64,000 nucleotides of DNA from Saprospiraceae bacterium (GCA_016714765.1 JADKCF010000010.1:62001-126000); one strand, 5' to 3'. Counted from the first letter of the stretch, positions 9,699 to 19,278 are shown. Numbers and translations: made by a program. Notes: generated by a model not told the origin, from the letters alone.

Positions 9699-9872
9699 AT
9701 GCTGAAAATTTTTAATCCTAAAGTGGCAAACCAGATTAAAAAGCTCGTTAAGAATGTGGCTGTACAACAAGGTGGCGTCTGGGTAGAAAAAAACGAACTA
9801 CGTAAAGCTGAGTCGAGTAATATGGACAGGACTGGATATAACCCAAAAACATCAAGGACAAGGTCTTTTTAA
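9699..9872 (+). CDS. Small basic conserved-looking protein, 57 residues, function unknown
   Basis: I do not recognise the family. The product begins MLKIFNPKVANQIKKLVKN and ends NPKTSRTRSF. It is strongly basic, with no membrane segment or signal peptide, and a predicted N-terminal amphipathic helix followed by a Ser/Thr/Arg-rich tail. The frame could open at 9648, but the promoter -7 element at 9662-9669 rules that out, so the ATG at 9699 is used. A dedicated promoter before it and a strong terminator after it make a real monocistronic gene likely. The basic composition would suit binding to RNA or ribosomes, but that is only a guess. Confidence 0.7.
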   Translation: MLKIFNPKVANQIKKLVKNVAVQQGGVWVEKNELRKAESSNMDRTGYNPKTSRTRSF

Positions 9873-9900
9873 AAAGTAAAGGTGATTTGTTAGTTAATAG

Positions 9901-9934
9901 AAAGGTAGTGCAATAAAATGTACTGCCTTTTTTT
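9901..9934 (+). terminator. Rho-independent terminator of the 57-residue gene
   Basis: Stem 9901-9912 pairs with 9919-9930 over 12 positions (two G-U wobbles), with a 6-base loop AATAAA, followed by a T run to 9934. The next gene's -33 element overlaps this T run. Confidence 0.85.
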
Positions 9935-9961
9935 GTTTTTTATTGAATGTTTTTAATTTTG
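9932..9961 (+). promoter_or_regulatory. Full Bacteroidota promoter for the Lys-rich secreted protein
   Basis: TTTG at 9932-9935, an 18-base spacer, then TAATTTTG at 9954-9961. Both elements match the -33/-7 consensus with allowed spacing. The ATG is 34 bases downstream. The -33 element lies in the T tract of the preceding terminator, so the two signals are packed together. Confidence 0.7.
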
Positions 9962-9994
9962 TATTATTAATTAACAAAAAAAAAATAAAATCCT

Positions 9995-11258
9995 ATGAAA
10001 AAAGTAATTTTTACTTTTATGATCATTTATGTTTGCGGATCTTTATCATCACAAAAAGTTGATATCGATAATTTCAGAGTTACCATTAGTAATGCTGCCT
10101 TGCCAGTCAACTATGTACCTCTAGAAGATAGAACCTATTCAGTGAAAATAGGTGGTAATCCGGACTTTATAGGAGCTAACAAAGAGGACGAAGTCGTTAT
10201 CAATGGTTGGGATAAAGTAGATAAAAATGCCAAACTTGAAATAGATATTACTTTAGGCAATTTGTAAGAGGTAAAGGGTAGCCGGAAACAAAACAGAGGA
10301 AAAGAAAGATAAAGATGGTAAAGTGTTGTCAAGGACCACTACATATTGGTATTCGCTTACCAATTCGTCTTCCGGTAATACCAGATTTTTTGGCCCTAAA
10401 AACGAATTGCCCAAGGTATTAAGTGTAAAAGAACAAGAAAAACTAAAGGAGAAAGAAGATAAACTGAAAGAAAAATCAGACAAAAAAAATGATAAAAAGA
10501 AAGAAGAGATAGCAAGTAACCCATTTCTGAAAAATGTAGATACCTCTAAACCTAGTGAGTCAAGTTTGGAAGATGTTACTGTGGGAAATAGAAAGTTGGC
10601 CTACACTTACAGTCTCGACAAGCAATATGATTATAAAACCTCTGAAACCACTTCTGCAGGTGCTGCACTTAAAGAATATAATGAAAACTACGGGACGGTC
10701 AGTAATACTCATGAAAACGATTTTAGAAATTCATATACTAAGTGGGTACGAAGCTATGCCAACAGTTTATACGGCTACACTCCTACCAGTCACTGGGCCA
10801 AGTTTAAAAAACTGGATTCGGACAAGCATCCGGAGTTTAATATGTTTGACAATGCCACAAAAGCTATGAAAATTATTTTAGAAAAAATGAGATTCAACAG
10901 ACCTATTGGTGAATTAGAAAAAGATTTAGGTCCAATTTTGTCTTATTTTGAGGGGATTTCCAATAAATACACCAAAGATGATAAGCAGGAAAAACGCCTA
11001 AGAGGTGCTGCCCTTTATAATATGGCAAGAATTTATCAGTTTTTGGATTTGCATGACAAAGTTATAGAAATTGGAAACACTATTATAGCTTCAGAGCACG
11101 AAGAAAAAGATGGAAAAAAATTCGTAGAAGAATCCACTGAACTAAAAAGAGTACTCGATTTTCATAAAATGAAATCAAGACATATTGTGCCTAGAAATGC
11201 CGCAGACGAAAAAGAAGATGTAGGCGAAAAAGCAAAAATGGAAGAGGAAGGAAATTAA
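9995..11258 (+). pseudogene. Lys-rich secreted protein of unknown function, broken by two frameshifts near 10262-10278
   Basis: I do not recognise the family. The N-terminal part (from 9995) has a signal peptide (MKKVIFTFMIIYVCGSLSSQ) and a short beta-rich region. It stops at 10265. The rest continues in another frame to 11258. Reading GNF-VRGKG-VAGNKTEE across the break requires one missing T near 10261-10263 and one missing G near 10276-10278, both in short homopolymers. The middle (about 10420-10515) is a charged Lys/Glu-rich coiled-coil-like stretch. The C-terminal 200 residues look helical and TPR-like (AALYNMARIYQFLDLHDKVIEIG). Full length would be about 421 residues. I think the frameshifts are assembly errors and the gene is intact in the organism, but this cannot be settled here. 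Confidence 0.6.
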
Positions 11259-11282
11259 ATCTATTCTCATTTTCATAGATGC

Positions 11283-11319
11283 AAAAAGGTGATCCGGTTT
11301 ATTTCGGATCACCTTTTTT
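11283..11319 (+). terminator. Strong rho-independent terminator
   Basis: A perfect 14-base stem: 11283-11296 (AAAAAGGTGATCCG) pairs with 11305-11318, with an 8-base loop and a T-rich 3' arm. It ends the Lys-rich secreted protein transcript. Confidence 0.93.
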
Positions 11320-11360
11320 ATGTTTTGAGTAAAAATTTAACTCTGAGTTAAATTTTATCT

Positions 11361-11396
11361 CAAAAAAAGACTATAATTCAAAAAAAGGCTATAATT
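11361..11396. repeat. Tandem 18-base repeat, two copies
   Basis: Copies at 11361-11378 and 11379-11396 differ at one base (AAAGACTATAATT versus AAAGGCTATAATT after a run of A). They lie between the terminator and the fadJ-like gene, 44 bases upstream of its ATG, so they may be part of its control region or simple slippage. Confidence 0.8.
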
Positions 11397-11439
11397 TTAT
11401 GGTGAATATTGTTTGATAATCATTTTTAGTATAAAAGCC

Positions 11440-13837
11440 ATGACAAAAAGAATAAAAAAAGTAGCCGTACTTGGCTCTGGTGTGATGGGATCTGGGATAG
11501 CATGCCATCTTGCCAATGCCGGTCTCGAAGTATTGATGCTTGATATTTTACCAGGTGATCTGAATGATAAAACCAGCCTGATAAAGGCAGCACGTAACAG
11601 GATTGCAGACACTGCACTGCAGACAGCTATAAAATCAAAACCGGCACCTCTATATGATATTGATTTTGCTTCGAGGATCACTACTGGCAATTTTACAGAT
11701 GATATGGAAAAGATCACTTACTGTGACTGGATCATAGAAGTAGTAGTAGAAAGACTGGATATAAAAAAGCAAATCTTCGAAAAAGTAGATGCGCTTCGCA
11801 AAGCGGGTTCTCTTGTCACTTCCAATACTTCAGGAATCCCTATCTCACAGTTGGCTGAAGGAAGATCAGATGATTTTAGAAAGAACTTTTGCGGAACACA
11901 TTTTTTCAACCCTGCCAGATATATGGCATTGTTTGAAGTCATTCCACACACAGATACGGATGCAGATGTAATTGCTTTCTGGATGCACTATGCAGAAGTC
12001 TTTCTCGGTAAAAAAGCAGTATTGTGCAAGGATACCCCAGCGTTCATAGCCAATAGGATCGGGTTTTACAGTGGTACTAAAGTTAGTGAGTTGACACAAA
12101 AATATGATCTGACAATAGAGGAAGTGGACAAAATCACAGGTGAGCCAATAGGTTGGCCCAACACAGGAAGTTACAGATTACTGGATCTGGTGGGAGTAGA
12201 TACTTCTGTAAAAGTTACCAAAGGTGTCATAGACAACTGTCCAAATGATGAATATGTCAAAATTATTCAATCCCGTCCCGTACCAAAAGCGACTCAGTTT
12301 TTGATAGATAACCAGTTTTTGGGAGATAAATCAGGACAGGGTTTTTATAAAAAAACGGAACAACGAGATGAAAAAGGCGGAAGAATCATCCTGGCTCTAG
12401 ATCTGCATACGCTAGAATACAAACCTGCACAAAAGACAATGATACCCGTAGTAGGTATTGCCAAAAAGGTGGAGCTAATGGACAAAAGGCTCAAAGAAAT
12501 AATGGCATCTGATGACAAATCAGGTCAGTTTGTAAAAGATTTGCTTTGTGGTATGATGGTGTATGCTGCCAATCGTATCCCTGAGATAAGTGATAATGTG
12601 TACAGCATAGACAATGCCATGAAAGCCGGATATGCATGGGGATATGGACCGTTTGAATATTGGGATATGATAGGAATAGAGGAGACTGCCACAATGGCTA
12701 CATCACTAGGTGAGTCCGTCCCGAACTGGATTAATGATATGATTGCCAAAGGAATAAGATCATTTTATATCTCAGAGGGAGGAAAACGAAAGTACTACGA
12801 TCTTGCTTCTGGATCATATCAGGTTATTCCTGGCACAGAACTGAATATTCACTTGGACAACTACAGATCCACAGCTCCGGTTTACAAAAACTCAGAGTGT
12901 ATCCTTCATGATATAGGTGATGGTGTATTATGTTTTGAATTTATCACTAAGTCCAATGCCATCGGTGAAGGCATAGGTCAAGGGGCAATAGAAGCGCTCA
13001 ATATTGCTCAAAATGGTGATTGGGCTGGTATAGTGATAGGTAATAATGCTAAAAACTTTACAGTAGGGGCCAATCTTATGAACGTAGCGATGTTTGCTGT
13101 ACAAAAAGACTTCGCCAAACTGGAAGAAATGGTCAATGGTTTTCAGCAAGTCAATATGGCCATGCGCTATGCCCCTGTGCCTGTAGTTGCAGCCACGCAA
13201 GGATACGTATTTGGCGGAGGATGCGAAATCCTCATGCACTGATGCTGCCATTTGCCATGCAGAATCATACATCGGGCTTGTAGAAGTAGGTGTCGGTTTG
13301 ATACCCGGAGGCGGGGGTACTAAAGAGTTTGCTGTCAGAGCATCAGATGCTTTTTTCGAAGGAGACGTGCAGATACCAACTCTGGTAGAAAAACTCAAAG
13401 TCATCGCTACAGCAACCGTCTCTACATCCGCACATGAAGGCTTTAAACATGGGTATCTTCTGCATGACAGAGATGTGGTAGAAATGAATCTGGGAAAAGT
13501 ACTGAGCTCCGCCAAAGCCAAGGTGCTGGAACTGGCAAGGCACTATACAGCACCGGTACACAAAGAGGTTACTGTATTGGGTCGAGGGGGGCTGGGCACG
13601 CTTTATACCGCTCTTAATGAGTTTTATCTTGGTAAATATATGTCAGCTTATGACCTGGAAATAGCAAAAAAAGTAGCTTATGTCCTTTGTGGTGGCGACC
13701 TGACAGGCCAGCAAAAAGTGTCCGAGCAGTACCTTCTGGACATCGAGAGAGAGGCTTTCCTGCAATTATTGGGCAATCAGAAAACGCTGGACAGAATCCA
13801 GTATTTGCTGATGAATAACAAGCCACTGAGAAATTAA
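11440..13837 (+). CDS. 3-hydroxyacyl-CoA dehydrogenase/enoyl-CoA hydratase fusion (frameshift near 13237)
   Basis: Bifunctional beta-oxidation protein: hydrates 2-enoyl-CoA and oxidises 3-hydroxyacyl-CoA. About 799 residues if the break is repaired. The NAD-binding domain comes first (VLGSGVMGSGIA near residue 9), then the dehydrogenase C-terminal domains (NRIGFY and GYAWGYGPFEYWD regions), then the crotonase domain (FGGGCE and GLVEVGVGLIPGGGGTKEF). This is the reverse of FadB/FadJ order in enterobacteria and is common in Bacteroidota. The first frame ends at 13242 in CEILMH-stop; the protein resumes as TDAAICHAES in the next frame, so one base is missing at about 13237. The start at 11440 is preferred to 11413. 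The thiolase follows 43 bases later. Confidence 0.88.
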
Positions 13838-13880
13838 TTGTGTACCTAAAATCACTTAACATCTAAAATCAGAAGCAAAA

Positions 13881-15053
13881 ATGAATGCATATATCATAAA
13901 AGGATTCAGATCAGCAGTAGGCAAAGCCAAAAAAGGAGGGTTTCGCAACTACAGATCAGATGACCTGGCTGTGGACATACTCACATATCTGGCCTCACAA
14001 GTGCCCCAACTCGATCCCAAAGAAATAGATGACGTCATAGTAGGTTGTGCCAATCCTGAAGGCGAACAAGGATTACAGGTAGGCAGACTGATAGCTGCCC
14101 GTGCCCTTGGTAAAGAAGTACCTGGGATGACCATCAACAGATACTGCGCATCTGGTCTGGAAGCCATAGCTATTGCCTCCGCAAAAATAAATGCGGGCAT
14201 GGGCCACTGCTATGTGGCAGGTGGTGCAGAATCTATGTCTCTCTTGCCTATGACCGGATACAAGCTTACCCCAAGTTATAAAGCAAGCATGGATAATATC
14301 AATTATCATGTAAGCATGGGTCATACAGCAGAAGCCGTTGCAGAAAAATATAACATCACACGATTACAGGCAGACGAGTTTTCTGTTAGGTCTCATGCCC
14401 TGGCGGCAGCAGCCATCAGGGATGGTAAATTCAAAGATGAAATCGTACCTGTCACGGTGACAGAAGTATTGGTGGAAAATGACAAAAGAGTAGAAAAATC
14501 ATACATTGTAGATACCGATGAAGGCGTGAGATCTGACACTACTCTGGAAGGTTTGTCCAAGCTCAAACCGGCATTTAAACTTGGTGGTACGTCTACTGCC
14601 GGAAATTCGTCCCAGACTTCGGATGGTGCTGCTTTTGTGCTTGTCATGAGCGAAGAAATGGTCAAAAGACTCGGTTTGTCGCCTGTAGCAAGGCTGGCAT
14701 CGTGTGCTGTAGGCGGTGTCGATCCTCTTTATATGGGTATCGGACCAGTAGTAGCCATTCCCAGAGCATTAAAACAAGCAGGTCTTACACTCAATGATAT
14801 CAGCCTTATCGAACTCAACGAGGCATTTGCTGTACAAGCCCTAGCCGTCATGCAGGAGGCAGGTCTCAATCCAGACATCGTCAATGTCAATGGTGGTGCT
14901 ATTGCTTTGGGCCACCCCTTGGGTTGTACAGGTGCAAAATTAAGTATACAAATCATAAATGAACTCAAAAGGCGCAATCAGAAATATGGTATGGTGACAG
15001 CCTGTGTCGGTGGTGGACAGGGTATAGCAGGTGTAATAGAGAGACTGGACTAA
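13881..15053 (+). CDS. Acetyl-CoA acyltransferase (thiolase)
   Basis: Cleaves 3-oxoacyl-CoA with CoA, the last step of beta-oxidation. 390 residues, standard length. The nucleophile Cys89 is in NRYCASGLEA, the His in GGAIALGHPLGCTGAK near residue 345, and the second Cys in ACVGGGQG near 376. It forms a two-gene operon with the fadJ-like gene. A FadA/FadI-type degradative role fits that context. PaaJ (3-oxoadipyl-CoA thiolase) is an alternative given paaZ 14 kb away, and the sequence alone does not decide. Confidence 0.93.
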   Translation: MNAYIIKGFRSAVGKAKKGGFRNYRSDDLAVDILTYLASQVPQLDPKEIDDVIVGCANPEGEQGLQVGRLIAARALGKEVPGMTINRYCASGLEAIAIASAKINAGMGHCYVAGGAESMSLLPMTGYKLTPSYKASMDNINYHVSMGHTAEAVAEKYNITRLQADEFSVRSHALAAAAIRDGKFKDEIVPVTVTEVLVENDKRVEKSYIVDTDEGVRSDTTLEGLSKLKPAFKLGGTSTAGNSSQTSDGAAFVLVMSEEMVKRLGLSPVARLASCAVGGVDPLYMGIGPVVAIPRALKQAGLTLNDISLIELNEAFAVQALAVMQEAGLNPDIVNVNGGAIALGHPLGCTGAKLSIQIINELKRRNQKYGMVTACVGGGQGIAGVIERLD

Positions 15054-15075
15054 GTATATAATCATACATCACCGG

Positions 15076-15118
15076 GCCCTGATTATTTTTATAATACTCA
15101 GGGCTTGTTGTTTAATTT
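15076..15118 (+). terminator. Terminator after the thiolase gene
   Basis: GCCCTGA at 15076-15082 pairs with TCAGGGC at 15098-15104. An inner TTAT/ATAA extends the stem. A T-rich stretch (TTGTTGTTT) follows to about 15113. Confidence 0.7.
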
Positions 15119-15163
15119 TACTCTGATATGATATGCATCACTACCATAGAGTTTAAAAAATTT

Positions 15164-15171
15164 TATCTTTG
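15164..15171 (+). promoter_or_regulatory. -7 element for the GT9 gene
   Basis: TATCTTTG matches TAnnTTTG. Transcription would start at about 15178, only about 14 bases before the proposed non-canonical start at 15192. This argues that translation starts close to 15192 and not at the internal GTG at 15237. No -33 match is seen. Confidence 0.55.
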
Positions 15172-15191
15172 TTATCTAATAAAACTGAAGC

Positions 15192-16151
15192 ATTATCAAA
15201 AAAATTCTCATTATAAGATTTTCATCCATAGGTGATGTGGTACTCACTACTTCTGTAGTTAGATGTATAAAAAAGCAACTCAATGCAGAGGTCCATTTTC
15301 TTATCAAACCGGATTTTGCTCATGTCATTCATGAAAATCCATATATTGATTTCATACACCATCTCAAGAAAGACACCAATGAAACCATTGAGTCATTAAA
15401 AAATATCGGATTTGATTTAGTCATCGATCTTCAGAAAAATATAAGATCTGTCAGAATTTGTAATGCCCTTGGTGTAAAAACAATAACTTACAGCAAACTT
15501 AATGTACAGAAATGGATGGCCGTAAATCTGAAAATAAATAAGCTTCCAAAAAGCAAACACCTCGTAGACAGATATTTTGATGCTTTATCTGAGGTAAGTA
15601 TTAAGGATGATGGAGAAGGTTTGGATTATTTTATCATGCCTGAAGACGAATATGATGCTCAGGAGTTAATAAAAGGATTTTCAGGTTTTCAGGGTTTTAG
15701 TTTAGGGGCAACATATTTTACCAAGAGGATCCCAAAAGAAAAATGTATAGAGATTATCGCTCAGTATAATCATCACACTATTTTGCTGGGAGGCACTGAT
15801 GTGCATGACCTGGCAATGGAGATTGCCATTCTATTTCCCGAAAAAGTAGTCAATTTCTGCGGAAAGGTAGGATTGGGTGTCAGTGCCGGCATTGTAAAGC
15901 ATGCCCAGAAAGTCGTGACTGGAGATACCGGCATGATGCATATTGCAGCTGCCTTACAAAAGGATATTTCAGTCCTTTGGGGCAATACTATTCCGGAGTT
16001 TGGTATGTATCCGTATTATGGCTCAAAAAATCCTTCCAGACACAAAAACCTTCAGGTAGATGGACTTTCATGCCGACCTTGCTCTAAATTGGGATTCGAT
16101 CATTGTCCAAAAGGGCACTTCAGATGTATGATGGATATTGCCATAGAATGA
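15192..16151 (+). CDS. Glycosyltransferase family 9 (heptosyltransferase-like), non-canonical start
   Basis: GT9 enzymes add sugars to lipopolysaccharide cores at the inner membrane. About 319 residues. Seen: N-terminal KKILIIRFSSIGDVVLTT, the family's first Rossmann strand and GD motif; a GGTDVHD segment and GDTGMMHIAAAL near residue 250, the typical C-domain motif; and a Cys-rich tail (CRPCSKLGFDHC). The frame is open only from 15189 because of an upstream stop at 15186. No ATG, GTG or TTG precedes the KKILIIRF strand. The GTG at 15237 would delete that strand, so I place the start at ATT 15192 (or ATC 15195). A base error that destroyed an ATG is the alternative. Confidence 0.82.
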   Translation: MIKKILIIRFSSIGDVVLTTSVVRCIKKQLNAEVHFLIKPDFAHVIHENPYIDFIHHLKKDTNETIESLKNIGFDLVIDLQKNIRSVRICNALGVKTITYSKLNVQKWMAVNLKINKLPKSKHLVDRYFDALSEVSIKDDGEGLDYFIMPEDEYDAQELIKGFSGFQGFSLGATYFTKRIPKEKCIEIIAQYNHHTILLGGTDVHDLAMEIAILFPEKVVNFCGKVGLGVSAGIVKHAQKVVTGDTGMMHIAAALQKDISVLWGNTIPEFGMYPYYGSKNPSRHKNLQVDGLSCRPCSKLGFDHCPKGHFRCMMDIAIE

Positions 16152-16172
16152 TATTACAGATATAGATTAATG

Positions 16173-18083
16173 TTAGCCCCTGTCCAGTAATCTGGCTGTA
16201 ATCCTCAGAAATTCTGTTTCCGAAATCAGGCCTACGAGTTCTTCCCCGTTGACTACAGGAAGACATCCTATTTTATTGGATCTCATTAATTTCATTGCCT
16301 CCAGAATATTGGTTTCCTGAGTGACAGTCACCGGTTCTTTTATCATGATGTCAGAAACCAAGACTGTTTTTTTGGGGTGCTGTTTATTTTTAATATAATG
16401 CCTGAGTACCTGTCTTGCAGTCACTAACCCTACCAATTTACCTTTACTATCCTCTACCGGGGTATATCTGATCGTATTCCAATCCATCAGCTCGGCTACA
16501 AAATCTACTATATCATCTTTCTGTACAGTAAATAAGTCCGTCAGCATAAATTCTGAAACTTTTAGGTGTGATGGCCTGTACATTTTAAGATCATCAATAT
16601 TGGGCAACTCCCAATCATGAACAGGCTTATTGGACTTTTGATTGGCAATCATGGTAGCTGTCAAAACACTTAATGCCTCATCTGTATTGGAGTTTTCGTG
16701 GAGCTTAGTAAATGCCCTGAGCATCCATCTGGCTCCTGTCATGTGTTTTTCTGCCCGCATACGGATGACATTCAGGTATTTTTCTATATCATTTTGGTCC
16801 ACATTTCTGGATTCCAGTCCTTTTCTGGCTATTGGCAACAGTTGTAAGATCAAATCTTCAGCTGATATTTTTTCATCATTAAACCATGTAAACTTCGAGT
16901 CTATACCAAATTTTGCGGCCTTTCCAAAGTTATCTCTGGCATCTACAAAGGACATTTTGGTTCGTATATCATCTAACTCCATACTCATACCTATCATACA
17001 ACCAAGCCAAAAACAAGCATTGGCTACTTCATCCAGCACTGTAGGTCCGGATGGTAAAATACGGTTTTCGATTCTGAGGTGCGGCTTTCCGTTTTCACTA
17101 ATACCATAGCAAGGTCTATTCCATCGGTACACTGTACTGTTATGTACCTGCAATGCCCTCAACTTAGGTACATTTCCCTCTTTGATCATATTGAGGGAGT
17201 CTTCCTCTACATCGCTGCTCAACAACACCCTGAAACGGGCTATATCTTCACGGTAAATCTCCAGGATAGAATCATGCAGCCAATCCCTTCCGAAACTGAC
17301 CCTTGGGCTTCTTTCGCGCATATGGTCATGTGTAGTCCTCGTATCCAGTGATTGCTGAAATAAGGCGATCCTCGTTTCATGCCATAATCGTTTGCCAAAA
17401 ACTATCGGACTGTTGGCAGAAATAGCCATCATAGGCCCTGCCAAAGCCTGAGCAATGTTGTACATTTTTACAAAATCATCAGGAACAACCTGCAGGTGTA
17501 CCTGAAAACTTGTATTGCTTGCTTCGAGCAGTGGTGAGGAGTGTTTGACCAACAACTCATCAATACCAACAATTCTCAATTCATACGACTGACCTATAAG
17601 TTGCTTATTAAGTGCCTCCATTAAGGCAAAATATCGCTTTTTGGGTGTCAGATTTTCCATCTCCAGATGGTACTTCCTCAAGGTAGGCAGTATACCTGTC
17701 AGGACTATTGAAGTGTTCATGGTATCCAGCACTTCCTGTATTTTGTCCAGTTTATCAGTGTTTTCGTTTTCCAGCAGTGCAAAACAGTCTTTTTCAAACA
17801 CCCGAGGTTCAATATTGGTCTCCAAATTAAACTTAGCAAGCTCTGTCTCGACCCAGGGATAATGTTGCATTTTGTCCAGAGCCTCCATAGCAACTAGGGA
17901 TGGTTTAAAAGTATCTTTATCTACCATCACCATTTCTTGTTCTGCTCCGATCCTGATGATATCCGATTCAAACCAATCATTGTTTAGCATATACTCCAAT
18001 GCATTGACGTCATTCAAAAGTGACTTAACAAATTTTTGCATTTGTTTCTGATCATTGACTAAAGATACTTTCTGCTCTCCCAT
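16173..18083 (-). CDS. Glutamate-cysteine ligase family 2 (GCS2) protein fused to two CBS domains
   Basis: 636 residues. Residues about 40-440 resemble the GCS2 carboxylate-amine ligase family (YbdK/EgtA-like): IRIGAEQEMV near 45, HLQVVP near 205, ANSPIVFGKRLWHETRIALF near 240, and a LRIENRILPSGPT motif near 340. Residues about 515-636 are two CBS repeats (FTVQKDDIVDFVAELM; then SDIMIKEPVTVTQETNILEAMKLM), a nucleotide-sensing regulatory module. The enzyme probably makes a gamma-glutamyl amide under control by an adenine nucleotide; substrate unknown. It ends 21 bases from the convergent GT9 gene. The ATG at 18083 precedes a plausible N-terminus. The 300-base gap upstream to 18385 is AT-rich; I see only promoters for the flanking genes in it. 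Confidence 0.85.
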   Translation of the reverse strand: MGEQKVSLVNDQKQMQKFVKSLLNDVNALEYMLNNDWFESDIIRIGAEQEMVMVDKDTFKPSLVAMEALDKMQHYPWVETELAKFNLETNIEPRVFEKDCFALLENENTDKLDKIQEVLDTMNTSIVLTGILPTLRKYHLEMENLTPKKRYFALMEALNKQLIGQSYELRIVGIDELLVKHSSPLLEASNTSFQVHLQVVPDDFVKMYNIAQALAGPMMAISANSPIVFGKRLWHETRIALFQQSLDTRTTHDHMRERSPRVSFGRDWLHDSILEIYREDIARFRVLLSSDVEEDSLNMIKEGNVPKLRALQVHNSTVYRWNRPCYGISENGKPHLRIENRILPSGPTVLDEVANACFWLGCMIGMSMELDDIRTKMSFVDARDNFGKAAKFGIDSKFTWFNDEKISAEDLILQLLPIARKGLESRNVDQNDIEKYLNVIRMRAEKHMTGARWMLRAFTKLHENSNTDEALSVLTATMIANQKSNKPVHDWELPNIDDLKMYRPSHLKVSEFMLTDLFTVQKDDIVDFVAELMDWNTIRYTPVEDSKGKLVGLVTARQVLRHYIKNKQHPKKTVLVSDIMIKEPVTVTQETNILEAMKLMRSNKIGCLPVVNGEELVGLISETEFLRITARLLDRG

Positions 18084-18414
18084 ATTTTCTTCAAATGATT
18101 TTTATAAGAATTATTTTATTAGTCCATCAAAAACAGGACCAAAATAAAGTGCAATATAGGTTACCGAAGATAATTCAACCTTAAATCCATCATAATATTT
18201 TTCACAAAAGTAATATACCTTTTTTGCTATACTGAATTTTGCAAAATACCCTTTCTTTTATAAGACGAAATTCAACATTAAACGAAGAATTAGTGAGTGC
18301 AATGTTTAAAATAATTTTTGTAGTGGTTTATTGTAAACTTTCCTGATTTTTAAAAGTTTATTTGCAATATATCTGCCCTAATTTTTGTTATATCTACAAG
18401 TAAATAAAAATAAA

Positions 18415-18930
18415 TTGTTCAGAAATTTTGCATATTCGCTTCTATTAATATCTGTTTTGGCTTCTTGCGAAAAAGAAACTGTCGTGAGATATCAAGCAGA
18501 TATGGATGCAGAGTTTGATCTTCCTACCGGACTCAATACCGTAGAAACACACTATTTTATTATCCGTGATGTCCCGACCAATTATAAATTAAATGCAGAC
18601 CTGAAAGGGGTAGATACATCAAGTATTTTTAATGTACAAGCATCCAAAGGCTTGTTAAAATCAAAATTTGGGGGTGTGGACTTTGATTTTATTAATCGGA
18701 TTTCTGTTTATGCGGTGTCAAAAAAAGATCCATCAAAAAAAAGGGAAATGTATTACCTTGAATTTGTACCAGTCAGCACAGGACCAGAATTAAAGATGCT
18801 CAGCAGCACCACCCAACTCAAAGAAATTTTGCGCGATGAGCTTATAGATATGGAAGTAAGAATCAATCTAAGGAGTTTTACTACATCTGCTATACGTGCA
18901 AGACTCGAATTTGGATATGCTGTATTTTAA
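18415..18930 (+). CDS. Small lipoprotein of unknown function
   Basis: About 171 residues. A lipoprotein signal is clear: LFRNFAYSLLLISVLASC with the lipobox LASC, so the mature protein would be anchored by its Cys and face the periplasm or cell surface. The mature part is beta-rich with no family I recognise. No ATG precedes the signal. TTG at 18415 gives a normal-length signal peptide and lies just after a TAATTTTTG element at 18379-18387, which overlaps the other TTG candidate at 18385 and makes it unlikely. The next gene begins 15 bases after the stop, so they are probably co-transcribed. Confidence 0.7.
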   Translation: MFRNFAYSLLLISVLASCEKETVVRYQADMDAEFDLPTGLNTVETHYFIIRDVPTNYKLNADLKGVDTSSIFNVQASKGLLKSKFGGVDFDFINRISVYAVSKKDPSKKREMYYLEFVPVSTGPELKMLSSTTQLKEILRDELIDMEVRINLRSFTTSAIRARLEFGYAVF

Positions 18931-18945
18931 TTATCAAGACAGAGT

Positions 18946-19257
18946 ATGAGTGAAGGGCATGAAAATATAAGGTATATGGTTGAATTCATTATTCCGGATG
19001 ACTTCACAGAAGAAATGTCTGAAACCATAGCGCATCAAAGACTAAAAGTAGATTATTACTTTTATAACGGAAAATTGCTGGCATATACTCTGGCTGCAGA
19101 CCGAAGCAAACTATGGGCTATTTTTGTATGTCACTCTGAAGCCGAATTAGTCAATCTTATTGAGAATCTGCCCATGACAAAATTTATGGATTATACCTAT
19201 CACCAGGTACTTTTTCACGAGATGGTTACTAAGTTTCCAACTTTTTCTCTCAACTAA
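18946..19257 (+). CDS. Muconolactone isomerase-like (MIase superfamily) small protein
   Basis: 103 residues. The pattern YMVEFIIPDDF, a helix, GKLLAYTLAADRSKLWAIF, then EAELVNLIENLPMTKFMDYTYHQV resembles the ferredoxin-like MIase fold in strand and helix order and in the LPMTKFMDY-type motif. Members outside catechol pathways have no known function, and no catechol pathway genes lie nearby, so I make no enzymatic claim. It sits between the lipoprotein and pgi on the same strand, but pgi has its own promoter. Confidence 0.6.
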   Translation: MSEGHENIRYMVEFIIPDDFTEEMSETIAHQRLKVDYYFYNGKLLAYTLAADRSKLWAIFVCHSEAELVNLIENLPMTKFMDYTYHQVLFHEMVTKFPTFSLN

Positions 19258-19278
19258 AAGCTCTCATTAAAGTCATTT

